Below, piece after piece: positions 38,497-47,506 of a stretch of 64,000 nt of DNA; the stretch's first letter is position 1; every line of letters starts with the position of its first letter. The notes below the pieces were generated by a model. That model searched no databases and was not told the DNA's origin. It was given only the letters and a program-made list of their open reading frames with translations. Location of the stretch: the NCBI RefSeq assembly GCF_900143095.1, contig NZ_FRDA01000003.1, forward strand, positions 310,001 through 374,000. Reading direction: 5' to 3'. The position numbers and the translations under genes are program-made. The DNA comes from Pseudomonas asturiensis (GTDB lineage: Bacteria > Pseudomonadota > Gammaproteobacteria > Pseudomonadales > Pseudomonadaceae).

Positions 38497-39362
38497 TGGT
38501 GTCCGGTCTTCCTTACTACCTGGGGTGTTCGTCCTGGAGCGAAAACGCCTGGCGTGATTCGCTGTACCCCGAAGATGCTCGTCCTGCTGACTTTCTGAGC
38601 CTTTACACCCAAGTTTTCAATGTCGTCGAAGGCAATACGACGTTCTACGCCCGGCCCGCGGCCTCCACCGTGCAGCGTTGGGCCGAAGTGATGCCGGAAG
38701 ATTTTCGCTTCACCGCCAAGTTTCCCCGCGATATCAGCCACGACGGCGATCTGCGTGCCCAGGTAACCGCTGCTGAAACGTTCATTCAACTCATGGCCCC
38801 GCTGGGCACGCGTGTAGCGCCGTTCTGGTTGCAGTTGTCGGCCAGTTTCACGCCACAGCGCCTGGCAGAACTGGCGGGCTTCATTGACGAGTTGAATGTG
38901 CCCTTGGCTGTTGAAGTTCGGAACATGGCCTTTTTCATGAAGGGCGATGAGGAGCGCATGCTCAATCGTCTTTTGCTGGAACGTGGCATCGAACGTATTT
39001 GCCTGGATTCGCGCGCGCTGTTCAGTTGCGTATCCAGTGACCCCGCCGTACTGCATGCACAGTCCAAGAAACCCAAGGTGCCTGCTCGCCCGGCCGCGCT
39101 GACTCAACATCCTCAAGTACGATTCATCGGCCGCCCCGAGCTTGAAGCCAATGACCCGTTTCTGGTGCAGTGGGTTGAGAAGGTGGCCGTCTGGATCGAA
39201 GAGGGTCGTGTGCCCTACGTGTTCCTGCACACCCCGGATAACCTGCGGGCGCCTGATCTGGCGCGGCGTTTTCATGAGCAACTGAGGGTGCGCCTGCCGG
39301 GGTTGCCGCCATTACCTGAACTGGATCGTGGTCCAGAGGTGGAGCAGTTGGGCTTGCTCTGA
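38496..39362 (+). CDS. DUF72 family protein (YecE-like)
   Basis: A 288-residue protein with a predicted TIM-barrel fold: YYLGCSSWSENAWRDSLYP at the start, FNVVEGNTTFYARP, FRFTAKFPRDISHD and PLAVEVRNMAF are DUF72 signatures. No enzymatic activity is established for the family to my knowledge. It is coupled to the preceding small gene by a one-base stop/start overlap. The next gene begins 49 bases downstream. Confidence 0.88.
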   Translation: MVSGLPYYLGCSSWSENAWRDSLYPEDARPADFLSLYTQVFNVVEGNTTFYARPAASTVQRWAEVMPEDFRFTAKFPRDISHDGDLRAQVTAAETFIQLMAPLGTRVAPFWLQLSASFTPQRLAELAGFIDELNVPLAVEVRNMAFFMKGDEERMLNRLLLERGIERICLDSRALFSCVSSDPAVLHAQSKKPKVPARPAALTQHPQVRFIGRPELEANDPFLVQWVEKVAVWIEEGRVPYVFLHTPDNLRAPDLARRFHEQLRVRLPGLPPLPELDRGPEVEQLGLL

Positions 39363-39411
39363 GGTCGATAGGTGTGGGTTTATTGAAACCTGTCAGCCGG
39401 AGAGCACGCCC

Positions 39412-40245
39412 ATGGACTCGCAACAACTTCTCAAAGCACAGACATTCAAGGCCTTGCATGAGCGCGAAGGTGCTTTCGTCATGCCCAACCCGTGGGATGC
39501 AGGCTCGGCAAAGCTGCTTGCGTCGCTGGGTTTCGAGGCCTTGGCGACCACCAGCGCCGGTCTGGCATTCGCTCTGGGCCGTGCCGACGCCGAGGGCGCA
39601 CTCAGTCGCGATGATACCCTCGCCAACGTGGCGGCTATTGTCGCGGCCACGCCACTCCCGGTCGCGGCCGACCTGGAAAACTGCTTTGCCGACAGCCCTG
39701 AAGGCTGCGCCGAGACGCTGCTCAAGGCGGCTGCGGCGGGAATCGTGGGCGGTTCCATCGAGGACGCCAGCGGGCAGGCAGATAACCCGATCTATGATTT
39801 CGACCTGTCCGTTGCGCGCGTGCGGGCTTCGGTCGCTGCCGTGCGAAGCCTGCCGTTTCCTTTCATGCTGACGGCACGGGTGGAAAACCTGTTGCACGGC
39901 CGGATGGATTTCGCCGACACGTTGCGCAGGCTTGAAGCGTACGCCGAGGCGGGGGCGGATGTGCTCTACGCGCCCGGCCTGCGTACCCGTGAAGAGGTGA
40001 TCGCCGTCGTGCGTGCGGTCGCGCCCAGACCGGTGAATGTCCTGATGGGGCTGGGTGGCGTGACGCTTTCGGTGGCGGACCTGAGCGAGTGCGGCGTCAA
40101 ACGCATCAGCGTCGGCTCTTCGCTGGCGCGCGCAGCATTGGGTGGGCTGTATCGTGCTGCGGAGGAAATCCGTAACTATGGCACGTTCAATTACGCCGGA
40201 CAGGCGCTGCCTTTCGATCAACTGAACGATCTGTTCAAGGGCTGA
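39412..40245 (+). CDS. Isocitrate lyase/phosphoenolpyruvate mutase superfamily protein
   Basis: A 277-residue TIM-barrel enzyme. It has the N-terminal pattern FVMPNPWDAGSAKLLASLGF, the acidic metal-site region ADLENCFAD and GGSIEDASG, and MLTARVEN further on, as in the PEP mutase-like branch (carboxyvinyl-phosphonate mutase or 2-methylisocitrate-lyase-like proteins). The lyase signature KKCGH is absent, so it is not a true isocitrate lyase. The substrate is not predictable; no phosphonate genes are nearby. The ATG at 39412 fits the conserved N-terminus. Confidence 0.82.
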   Translation: MDSQQLLKAQTFKALHEREGAFVMPNPWDAGSAKLLASLGFEALATTSAGLAFALGRADAEGALSRDDTLANVAAIVAATPLPVAADLENCFADSPEGCAETLLKAAAAGIVGGSIEDASGQADNPIYDFDLSVARVRASVAAVRSLPFPFMLTARVENLLHGRMDFADTLRRLEAYAEAGADVLYAPGLRTREEVIAVVRAVAPRPVNVLMGLGGVTLSVADLSECGVKRISVGSSLARAALGGLYRAAEEIRNYGTFNYAGQALPFDQLNDLFKG

Positions 40246-40247
40246 GC

Positions 40248-40937
40248 ATGCGCGTGTTCCTGTTGTTGCTGGTGCTGTGCGCGGTCGGGGTCTTTGCAGT
40301 GTGGCGTGGCTGGGTTGACGTGCCCCCGCAATGGAACCCTTGGGCACCGCTGGATGTGCGCGCCGAGCCGAATCTGCTGACGCCGTTCAAGCTGTCACGC
40401 CTGCGCGATGACCCGGTGTTGTGCGATCAGGTATTGAGCGCCTCGGGCCTGCGTTTCACTCGTCAGGCCGACAGCCCGGCTTCGGCGCAATGTCCGCTGG
40501 AAAATACCTTGCGCGTGCAGGGCGGGGATGTGGCGCTGAGCAGCAGCTTTCTGGCCAGCTGTCCCTTGGCCGTGGCCTACGTGCTGTTCGATATCCATAC
40601 GCTGCAGCCAGCGGCGGAGACGGTGTTCGGTCAGCGTGTTGCGCGCATCGATCACCTTGGCAGCTTTGCCTGTCGCAACATCTACAACCGCGCCAATAGC
40701 CGGCTCAGCCAGCATGCGACCGCCAATGCGCTGGATATCGCCGGTTTCCGTCTGGTCGACGGTCAGCGCATCAATCTGCTCAAGGACTGGAACGATACCG
40801 GGGATAAAGGGCGCTTTCTCAGGCAAGTGCGTGACGGGGCCTGCAAGAGCTTCAGCACGGTGCTGGGGCCGGAGTACAACGCGGCGCATCGTGATCATTT
40901 TCATGTGGACATGGGACGTTGGCAGGTGTGTCGCTGA
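40248..40937 (+). CDS. Extensin-like family protein (putative periplasmic peptidase fold)
   Basis: A 229-residue protein with an N-terminal signal/anchor (VFLLLLVLCAVGVFAVW) and the extensin-like C-terminal domain of bacteria. SQHATANALDIAGF and HRDHFHVDMG hold the His and Asp residues of a LAS/M15-type zinc peptidase centre, so a peptidoglycan D,D-peptidase role is plausible. Four Cys (C59, about 82, about 104, about 143) could form disulfides in the periplasm. The start is three bases after the previous stop, so the genes are coupled. It ends exactly where the convergent gene ends. Confidence 0.85.
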   Translation: MRVFLLLLVLCAVGVFAVWRGWVDVPPQWNPWAPLDVRAEPNLLTPFKLSRLRDDPVLCDQVLSASGLRFTRQADSPASAQCPLENTLRVQGGDVALSSSFLASCPLAVAYVLFDIHTLQPAAETVFGQRVARIDHLGSFACRNIYNRANSRLSQHATANALDIAGFRLVDGQRINLLKDWNDTGDKGRFLRQVRDGACKSFSTVLGPEYNAAHRDHFHVDMGRWQVCR

Positions 40938-41558
40938 TCAGGCAGCCATGCGCAGGTTTTGCAGAATCAGTGGGCGAGCCCAGACGCTGTCGTAGTCGAA
41001 CTGACGCTGTTGCGTGGCGATGGTTTCTTCGTCCAGCGGCAGGGCGGCCTTGTCAGCCAGCTCCCATTCGAGCTCGGCGATAGGCAGGTGCAGCGCACGC
41101 GGCTGTGGTGCCGGGCCAGGCGTCACGTCGCTGTGGGCGTTGAGGACGGTAGGCCGCACCCAGTTGCTTTCGAATTCCAGGTGGCGCTGCTGCTCGATCA
41201 TGTCGGCGATGCTGAACGGTTCGGCGGCTGGCGGCAGCAGATCCAGCTCAAATTCGGCAATCGGCAGAAACAGCGGCTCAGGTGGTTTGACTTCGGTATC
41301 GGCGACCGGGCAGGCGCGCTGCTCGACAATCTTGCCCAGGGTTTTGGCACCGGCGACCGGCTCGCCAGTCTCAACATCCACTTCCACAGTGCTGGGATGC
41401 ACGGGGACCGGGGTGCTGTCGGCGACCTGATCGGCCATCGCTCGTGCAAATGCATCCGACCACAACTGCGTGACACCACCGAGGGTGCGGCTGTTGCGGA
41501 CGCTAAAGTCGCCTGAGTGCGACAAATAGCCAATGGATGTTTGAACAATGTCTGACAT
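40938..41558 (-). CDS. Conserved protein with an internal 43-residue duplication
   Basis: A 206-residue protein of unknown function, without signal peptide or membrane helix. Residues 97-139 and 157-199 are a gapless repeat with a 60-residue period: both contain LPIAE, an acidic hydrophobic strand, then QQR, an aromatic/acidic run and W-x-R-P. The N-terminal part (1-90) is unrelated, with [15 protein letters not shown]. The strong acidity and paired modules suggest a scaffold or binding protein; I know no named family. The ATG at 41558 is used; the frame is open ten codons further. It is divergent from rsmJ. Confidence 0.7.
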   Translation of the reverse strand: MSDIVQTSIGYLSHSGDFSVRNSRTLGGVTQLWSDAFARAMADQVADSTPVPVHPSTVEVDVETGEPVAGAKTLGKIVEQRACPVADTEVKPPEPLFLPIAEFELDLLPPAAEPFSIADMIEQQRHLEFESNWVRPTVLNAHSDVTPGPAPQPRALHLPIAELEWELADKAALPLDEETIATQQRQFDYDSVWARPLILQNLRMAA

Positions 41559-41655
41559 AGCGATCAGTACTGGCCTTGGGTCTGGCAAAATGCCGGATAC
41601 TTTGGTTATCGGCAGATTTTGCCGATCATTAACAATTTTTGAGTGTGTGGGCGCA

Positions 41656-42450
41656 ATGAGTGAACAGCAGGCAGGCAGTCGTATCCGGGTCGAAGCCCTG
41701 ACCGCGAGCGGGCAGGATCAGGCAGCGCAGTGGGCAGCGCGACTGGGCCTGCCGTTGCAGGACGAAGAGGCGGATTTTGCCCTGCAAGTCACCGACGAAG
41801 GCCTGCAATTGCAGCAGTTGGGTGACGATGCGCCGGGAGCGGTGCGGGTCGATTTCGTCGAGGGCGCGGTGGCCCATCGCAGGTTGTTCGGCGGCGGCAC
41901 CGGGCAGATGATCGCCAAGGCGGTCGGCATCCAGCCGGGTATCCGGCCTCGTGTGCTGGATGCCACGGCCGGGCTGGGCAAGGATGCATTTGTGCTGGCA
42001 AGCCTGGGGTGTGAGATGAGTCTGATCGAACGCCAGCCGATCATCGCTGCGTTGCTGGAGGACGGGCTGTCACGTGGGCGCAGCGACCGTGATGTGGGCT
42101 CGATCATCAGCCAGATGCGCTTGCTGACCGGCAACTCGATCCAGCTGATTCGTGACTGGCAGGGCGAGCCGCCGCAAGTCATCTACCTTGATCCCATGTT
42201 CCCGCATCGGGAAAAAACCGCGCTGGTCAAAAAGGAGATGCGTCTGTTCCGCCCGCTGGTGGGCGATGACATGGATGCGCCCGCCTTGCTGGAAGCGGCG
42301 CTGGCGTTGGCCACGCACCGTGTCGTGGTCAAACGTCCGCGCAAAGCACCCTGCATTGACGGTGCCAAGCCTGGCTACGCACTGGATGGCAAATCCAGCC
42401 GCTATGACATTTACCCGAAGAAAGCCTTGAAGCCCAAGCCCGTCGAATGA
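41656..42450 (+). CDS. rsmJ: 16S rRNA (guanine-1516-N2)-methyltransferase RsmJ
   Basis: Methylates G1516 of 16S rRNA with S-adenosylmethionine. The 264 residues show the SAM-binding [18 protein letters not shown], the acidic IERQP, and the catalytic DPMFP ([12 protein letters not shown]) of N2-guanine methyltransferases. The ATG at 41656 gives the usual family length (about 250); the frame is open upstream. It is next to mexL, the same neighbour as in P. aeruginosa (PA3680, from memory), and only 16 bases separate the two converging stops. Confidence 0.93.
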   Translation: MSEQQAGSRIRVEALTASGQDQAAQWAARLGLPLQDEEADFALQVTDEGLQLQQLGDDAPGAVRVDFVEGAVAHRRLFGGGTGQMIAKAVGIQPGIRPRVLDATAGLGKDAFVLASLGCEMSLIERQPIIAALLEDGLSRGRSDRDVGSIISQMRLLTGNSIQLIRDWQGEPPQVIYLDPMFPHREKTALVKKEMRLFRPLVGDDMDAPALLEAALALATHRVVVKRPRKAPCIDGAKPGYALDGKSSRYDIYPKKALKPKPVE

Positions 42451-42466
42451 GCCGCCCATTCGACGA

Positions 42467-43105
42467 TCAGTGATCAGGTGCATAGGCGCGCATGAACAGC
42501 GTGACCACTTCACGCACATGCCGCTCGGCATTGTCTTCTTCCGGCTGCACGCTGCATCCCACCAGCAGCCGGAAGTTGTGAATCCCCTTCACCATATTCA
42601 GAAAATGCTCGGCTGCGCGCAGAGGGTTTTCGATGCGCAGGCTGCCGGTCGCGTCGATTTCGATCAGCACGCGTTCCATTTCACTGATGAGCTTTTGCGG
42701 CCCGGCCTCGAAGAAGATCATCGACAACTGCGGGTCCTGCGAGCCCAGTGCCACCATCAAGCGGTGCAATTCGAGGGATTCGGGGCTGTTGACCAGGCAT
42801 TGAAAGGCGCGGGCGATATTGAGCAGCGCGGTCTCGACGGTCGCGCCTTGCGCCAGATGAAACAGCACGGCAGGCATCTGCTCTTCGCAACGCGCCACCA
42901 CGGCGGCTGAAAACAGCGTTTCCTTGTCGGTGAAGTGGCTGTAAACCGTCAGCTTGGAGACGCCGGCTTCGCTGGCAATCGCGTCCATACTGGTATTTAC
43001 GTAGCCGTTACTGATGAACAGATTCTTCGCCGATTCAAGAATGGCCTTGCGCTTCTCAAGGTCCTTGGGGCGACCGGGTCCGGTATTTAACGGGGCGTCA
43101 GGCAT
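42467..43105 (-). CDS. mexL: TetR-family repressor MexL
   Basis: A 212-residue repressor, the length of P. aeruginosa MexL. The N-terminal helix-turn-helix is clear (KAILESAKNLFISNGYVNTSM, then GVSKLTVYSHFTDKETLFSAAV) and the ligand-binding domain has the AefR-like C-terminal form. It is divergent from the mexJ-mexK efflux genes with only 90 bases between starts, and a near-perfect long inverted repeat fills this gap. It is therefore expected to repress both itself and the pump, as MexL does. The symbol rests on orthology by order and length. Confidence 0.82.
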   Translation of the reverse strand: MPDAPLNTGPGRPKDLEKRKAILESAKNLFISNGYVNTSMDAIASEAGVSKLTVYSHFTDKETLFSAAVVARCEEQMPAVLFHLAQGATVETALLNIARAFQCLVNSPESLELHRLMVALGSQDPQLSMIFFEAGPQKLISEMERVLIEIDATGSLRIENPLRAAEHFLNMVKGIHNFRLLVGCSVQPEEDNAERHVREVVTLFMRAYAPDH

Positions 43106-43112
43106 GGCTTCG

Positions 43113-43166
43113 AATAATGTACTGGTGAGTTTGATAATTTTTAATATACTCGCCAGTACAATTATT
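43113..43166. promoter_or_regulatory. Candidate MexL operator
   Basis: gtactggtgagt (43119-43130) and actcgccagtac (43148-43159) are inverted copies with one mismatch, extended outwards by AATAAT/ATTATT. The 17-base centre is pure A/T-rich (tttgataatttttaata type) and offers -10 boxes for both directions. The site starts eight bases before mexL and ends 30 bases before mexJ. Confidence 0.8.
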
Positions 43167-43195
43167 CCAAGCTTGTTTTGATGAAGGTTTACATC

Positions 43196-44296
43196 ATGTT
43201 CCGCGATGTCATGCCGCTTGTCGTTTCCCTGTCTCTGGTTTCATTGCTGACCGCCTGCGGCCAGGAGAGCACCGCGCCCGTGGTGATTCGTCCCGCTATG
43301 GTGGTGCAGCCGTTGCCTTCCGCTCAATCCATGGACAGCTACCCTGGCGAGGTACGTGCGCGCTTCGAGCCTGAGCTGGCGTTCCGTATCTCCGGCAAGG
43401 TCAGCAAACGCATGGTCGAGGAGGGGCAGCGGGTCAAGGCCAACCAGCCATTGGCCGAGCTGGACGCGCAGGATGTACGCCTGCAACTGGACGCCACCCG
43501 CGCGCAGGTCACCGCCGCCGAAGCCAACCTGCAACTGGTGCGCTCGGAGCGCGATCGCTACAAGACCCTGCTGGACCGGCAGATGGTCAGCCGTTCGCAA
43601 TACGACAATGCCGAAAACCTCTATCGCTCAGGCGAAGCGCGACTCAAGCAGATCAAGGCCGAGTTGACGGTTGCCGACAACCAGACCAGCTACACCGTGC
43701 TGCGTGCCTCACAGGATGGGGTGATCGCCAGGCGTTCGGTGGAGGTCGGGCAAGTGGTGGCTGCCGGGCAGACCGTTTTCACCTTGGCCACCGACGGTGA
43801 GCGGGAAGTGTCGATCAGCTTGCCGGAGCAGAACTTTGCCCGTTTCAAAGTCGGTCAGCCGGTCTCGGTCGAGCTGTGGACGCTGCGCGATCAACGCTTC
43901 CCCGGCCGCATTCGTGAATTGTCACCTTCCGCCGATCCCCGCTCGCGAACCTTCGCAGCGCGCGTCGCATTTGCCAGCGGGCAGGTCCCTGCAGAACTGG
44001 GCCAGAGTGCCCGGGTGTTCATCGCGTCCGAGCACGCAGTGCCGCTGGCGGTGCCGCTCGCGGCACTGACGGCCGAGAACGGTGCCACGTATGTATGGCG
44101 GGTCGCTCCCGACAGTACCGTGAGCCGCGTGCCGGTGCAGGTCGGGCCTTATGGTCAGGAATCGGTGCCGGTGCTTCAAGGCTTGAAAGAGACCGACTGG
44201 GTCGTGGCCGCAGGGGGGCATGTGTTGCGCGAAGGCGAACGAATTCGTCCGGTGGACCGCAGTAATCGGGCCGTGAAACTGACTGCCAAGGAGTAG
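43196..44296 (+). CDS. mexJ: RND efflux periplasmic adaptor, MexJ-like
   Basis: Membrane-fusion protein joining an inner-membrane RND pump to an outer-membrane channel. The 366 residues begin with a lipoprotein signal (SLLTAC, Cys21), then the biotinyl/lipoyl half-motif, an alpha-hairpin (about 85-145, LDATRAQVTAAEANLQL), a second lipoyl half (ASQDGVIARRSVEVGQVV), a beta-barrel and a membrane-proximal domain. The ATG at 43196 has AAGG eight bases upstream. No outer-membrane channel gene is nearby, as for MexJK, which borrows OprM or OpmH. mexK starts six bases after its stop. Confidence 0.88.
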   Translation: MFRDVMPLVVSLSLVSLLTACGQESTAPVVIRPAMVVQPLPSAQSMDSYPGEVRARFEPELAFRISGKVSKRMVEEGQRVKANQPLAELDAQDVRLQLDATRAQVTAAEANLQLVRSERDRYKTLLDRQMVSRSQYDNAENLYRSGEARLKQIKAELTVADNQTSYTVLRASQDGVIARRSVEVGQVVAAGQTVFTLATDGEREVSISLPEQNFARFKVGQPVSVELWTLRDQRFPGRIRELSPSADPRSRTFAARVAFASGQVPAELGQSARVFIASEHAVPLAVPLAALTAENGATYVWRVAPDSTVSRVPVQVGPYGQESVPVLQGLKETDWVVAAGGHVLREGERIRPVDRSNRAVKLTAKE

Positions 44297-44302
44297 GCCT
44301 CG

Positions 44303-47300
44303 ATGCATTTCAATCTTTCCGAATGGGCGCTGCGTCACCGCCAGGTCGTGCTGTATCTGATGATCGTGCTGGCCATCGTTGGCGCGTTGTCCTACACCAA
44401 GCTGGGTCAGAGCGAAGATCCGCCGTTCACCTTCAAGGCCATGGTGATCCGCACCCTGTGGCCCGGCGCCAGCGCCGAAGAAGTGGCCCGTCAGGTCACG
44501 GACCGCATCGAAAAGAAACTCATGGAAACCGGCGAGTACGAGCGCATTGCGTCCTTCTCGCGGCCAGGGGAATCCACGATCACGTTCGTGGCGCGCGACT
44601 CGATCTTCTCCGCCTACCTTCCCGAACTCTGGTATCAGTTGCGCAAGAAGGTCGGCGATATCCGCCAGAGTCTGCCGCCTGGCGTTCAGGGGCCATTCTT
44701 CAATGATGAGTTCGGTACCACGTTTGGCAATATCTACGCCTTGACCGGCCAGGGGTTTGATTACGCGGTGCTCAAGGACTACGCCGACCGTATTCAGATT
44801 CAGCTGCAGCGGGTCAAGGATGTCGGCAAGGTCGAGTTGATCGGCCTGCAGGACGAGAAGATCTGGATCGAGTTGTCCAACGTCAAGCTCGCCACGCTGG
44901 GCCTGCCGTTGCAGCAGGTGCAGCAGGCCCTTGAAGCGCAGAATGCCGTGTCGTCGGCCAGTTTCTTCGAGACCTCCAGTGAGCGTATCCAGCTGCGGGT
45001 CAGTGGCCGTTTCGAAAGCGTGGACGAGATTCGCAATTTCCCGATTCGGGTTGGCGACCGTACCTTGCGCATCAGCGATCTGGCTGACGTCCATCGCGGT
45101 TTCAACGATCCACCCGCGCCGCGCATGCGCTTCATGGACGAAGATGCGATTGGCCTGGCCGTGGCGATGAAAAACGGCGGCGACATTCTGGTGCTGGGCC
45201 GGGCACTGGAAGCCGAGTTCGCCAGGCTGCAGAAAAACCTTCCGGTCGGTATGCAATTGCGCAAGGTGTCCGACCAGCCCGCAGCAGTGAAGACCGGCGT
45301 TGGCGAGTTCGTACAGGTGTTGGCCGAAGCGTTGATCATCGTCCTGCTGGTGAGTTTCTTCTCGCTGGGAGTGCGTACCGGCATGGTGGTGGCGCTGTCC
45401 ATTCCACTGGTGCTGGCCATGACGTTTGCGACCATGTATTACCTGGGCATCGGCCTGCACAAGATTTCGCTCGGCGCGCTGGTGCTCGCACTGGGGTTGC
45501 TGGTGGACGATGCCATCATCGCGGTCGAGATGATGGCGATCAAGATGGAGCAGGGTTACGACCGGCTCAAGGCGGCCAGCTTCGCATGGACCAGTACAGC
45601 GTTCCCGATGCTGACCGGTACGCTGATCACGGCCGCGGGTTTCCTGCCGATTGCCACCGCGCAATCGAGCACCGGCGAATACACCCGCTCGATCTTTCAG
45701 GTGGTGACCATTGCCCTGATTGCCTCGTGGATTGCGGCGGTGATGTTCGTGCCTTATCTGGGCGACCGGCTGTTGCCGGACCTCGCCAAACGGCATGCCG
45801 ACAAACATGGAGGGGCCCATGCACCTGACCCTTATGCGACGCGCTTCTACCAGCGTATCCGGGCGTTGGTGGGCTGGTGCGTGCGTCGCCGCAAGACGGT
45901 GATCGTGGCCACCGTCGGCCTGTTCGTGTTGTCAGTGGTGATGTTCAGATTCGTCCCGCAACAGTTCTTCCCGGCTTCCGGTCGTCTGGAACTGATGGTC
46001 GACCTGAAGCTCGCCGAAGGTTCTTCGCTGGTCAACACTGCTGAGCAGGTCAAGCGCCTGGAGCAGATGCTCAAGGGGCACGAAGGCATCGACAACTACG
46101 TCGCCTACGTCGGCACCGGCTCGCCACGTTTTTACCTGCCGCTGGACCAGCAATTGCCCGCGCCCAGCTTCGCCCAGTTCGTTGTGCTCACCCGCAGCAT
46201 TGAAGACCGCGAGGCGCTGCGCACCTGGCTGATCAGCCACCTAAACGAGCAGTTCCCGACCCTGCGCTCCAGGGTGACACGCCTGGAAAACGGCCCGCCT
46301 GTGGGCTATCCGGTGCAATTTCGCATCACCGGCGAGCACATCGAAGTGGTGCGTGCGCTGGCGCGCAAGGTGCAGGACAAGGTGCGCGAAAACCCCCACG
46401 TCTCCAACGTTCACCTCGACTGGGAAGAGCCGAGCAAGGTCGTGCACTTGAACATCGATCAGGATCGCGCGCGTGCCCTGGGCGTCACCACCGCTGATTT
46501 GTCGGCGTTCCTGCGCAACTCGCTGACCGGCTCCAACGTGAGCCAGTATCGCGAAGACGATGAACTGGTGGACATCATGGTGCGCGGCACACGCAACGAG
46601 CGTGAGCAACTGGAGTCGCTGTCCAGTCTGGCCATTCCCACGCAAAACGGGACCAGCGTGGCGTTGTCGCAAGTGGCCACTCTGGATTACGGCTTTGAAG
46701 AGGGTGTTATCTGGCACCGCAATCGCTTGCCGAACGTGACCGTGCGCGCCGACATCTACGGCAAGGATCAACCGGCAACGCTGGTGAAACAGATCCTGCC
46801 GACGCTGGAGTCGGTGCGTGCCGAATTGCCGGACGGCTATCTGCTGGAAGTGGGCGGTACGGTAGAGGATTCCGCACGCGGACAGAACTCGGTCAATGCG
46901 GGCGTCCCCTTGTTCATCGTTGTGGTGTTGACCCTGCTGATGATCCAGTTACGCAGCTTTTCGCGCATGCTCATGGTGTTCGTGACTGCGCCGCTGGGCC
47001 TGATCGGGGTGACGCTGTTTCTGCTGATCTTCAACCAGCCGTTCGGCTTCGTGGCAATGCTGGGCACCATCGCGCTGTCAGGGATGATCATGCGCAACTC
47101 GGTGATTCTGGTGGACCAGATCGAGCAGGACATCGCCGCCGGGCTGGATCAATGGCACGCGATCATCGAAGCCACCGTTCGCCGCTTCCGGCCCATCGTG
47201 CTGACCGCACTGGCCGCTGTGCTGGCCATGATCCCGCTGTCACGCAGCCTGTTCTTCGGCCCGATGGCCGTGGCCATCATGGGCGGCCTGATCGTTGCCA

Positions 47301-47374
47301 CCGCACTGACACTGCTGTTTCTGCCTGCGTTGTATGCGGCGTGGTTCAGGGTCAAGAAAGTGGAAGGCGTTTGA
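44303..47374 (+). CDS. mexK: RND efflux pump permease, MexK-like
   Basis: Proton-driven inner-membrane efflux transporter of 1023 residues, close to MexK. Typical AcrB/MexB-family features: an N-terminal helix, a large periplasmic loop, the helix-4 region GALVLALGLLVDDAIIAVEMM with the paired Asp of the proton relay, a second periplasmic loop and a C-terminal helix bundle (FGFVAMLGTIALSGMIMRNSVIL). MexK of P. aeruginosa exports triclosan and erythromycin; specificity here is inferred only. It is co-transcribed with mexJ. A degenerate repeat and the DUF4197 gene end follow. Confidence 0.9.
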   Translation: MHFNLSEWALRHRQVVLYLMIVLAIVGALSYTKLGQSEDPPFTFKAMVIRTLWPGASAEEVARQVTDRIEKKLMETGEYERIASFSRPGESTITFVARDSIFSAYLPELWYQLRKKVGDIRQSLPPGVQGPFFNDEFGTTFGNIYALTGQGFDYAVLKDYADRIQIQLQRVKDVGKVELIGLQDEKIWIELSNVKLATLGLPLQQVQQALEAQNAVSSASFFETSSERIQLRVSGRFESVDEIRNFPIRVGDRTLRISDLADVHRGFNDPPAPRMRFMDEDAIGLAVAMKNGGDILVLGRALEAEFARLQKNLPVGMQLRKVSDQPAAVKTGVGEFVQVLAEALIIVLLVSFFSLGVRTGMVVALSIPLVLAMTFATMYYLGIGLHKISLGALVLALGLLVDDAIIAVEMMAIKMEQGYDRLKAASFAWTSTAFPMLTGTLITAAGFLPIATAQSSTGEYTRSIFQVVTIALIASWIAAVMFVPYLGDRLLPDLAKRHADKHGGAHAPDPYATRFYQRIRALVGWCVRRRKTVIVATVGLFVLSVVMFRFVPQQFFPASGRLELMVDLKLAEGSSLVNTAEQVKRLEQMLKGHEGIDNYVAYVGTGSPRFYLPLDQQLPAPSFAQFVVLTRSIEDREALRTWLISHLNEQFPTLRSRVTRLENGPPVGYPVQFRITGEHIEVVRALARKVQDKVRENPHVSNVHLDWEEPSKVVHLNIDQDRARALGVTTADLSAFLRNSLTGSNVSQYREDDELVDIMVRGTRNEREQLESLSSLAIPTQNGTSVALSQVATLDYGFEEGVIWHRNRLPNVTVRADIYGKDQPATLVKQILPTLESVRAELPDGYLLEVGGTVEDSARGQNSVNAGVPLFIVVVLTLLMIQLRSFSRMLMVFVTAPLGLIGVTLFLLIFNQPFGFVAMLGTIALSGMIMRNSVILVDQIEQDIAAGLDQWHAIIEATVRRFRPIVLTALAAVLAMIPLSRSLFFGPMAVAIMGGLIVATALTLLFLPALYAAWFRVKKVEGV

Positions 47375-47402
47375 TCAGTGTAATCTCGCGGCGAGTATCG
47401 GA

Positions 47403-47486
47403 CTGTGGGAGGCGGCACTACCTCCTGGACGTAGCGCTGTCGCACAGCAAACTCAGCGGGAGCGGACCGGGCGGCGTTCCGCTCCC
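47403..47486. repeat. Degenerate REP-like elements
   Basis: ctgtgggaggcggcactacc (47403-47422) resembles the head of the REP elements at 30096 and 51469. Nearby gggagcgga (47459-47467) and tccgctccc (47478-47486) form a separate stem. They lie in the 132-base gap between mexK and the convergent DUF4197 gene. Confidence 0.55.
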
Positions 47487-47506
47487 ACGAGTTCATGCCG
47501 AAGCGC

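Noticed and set aside
43922..45820. Very long open frame (632 codons) on the minus strand opposite mexJ-mexK
   Set aside because: It is antisense to well-conserved genes, its translation is rich in His/Gln/Arg as expected for a shadow frame in GC-rich DNA, and it has no domain.
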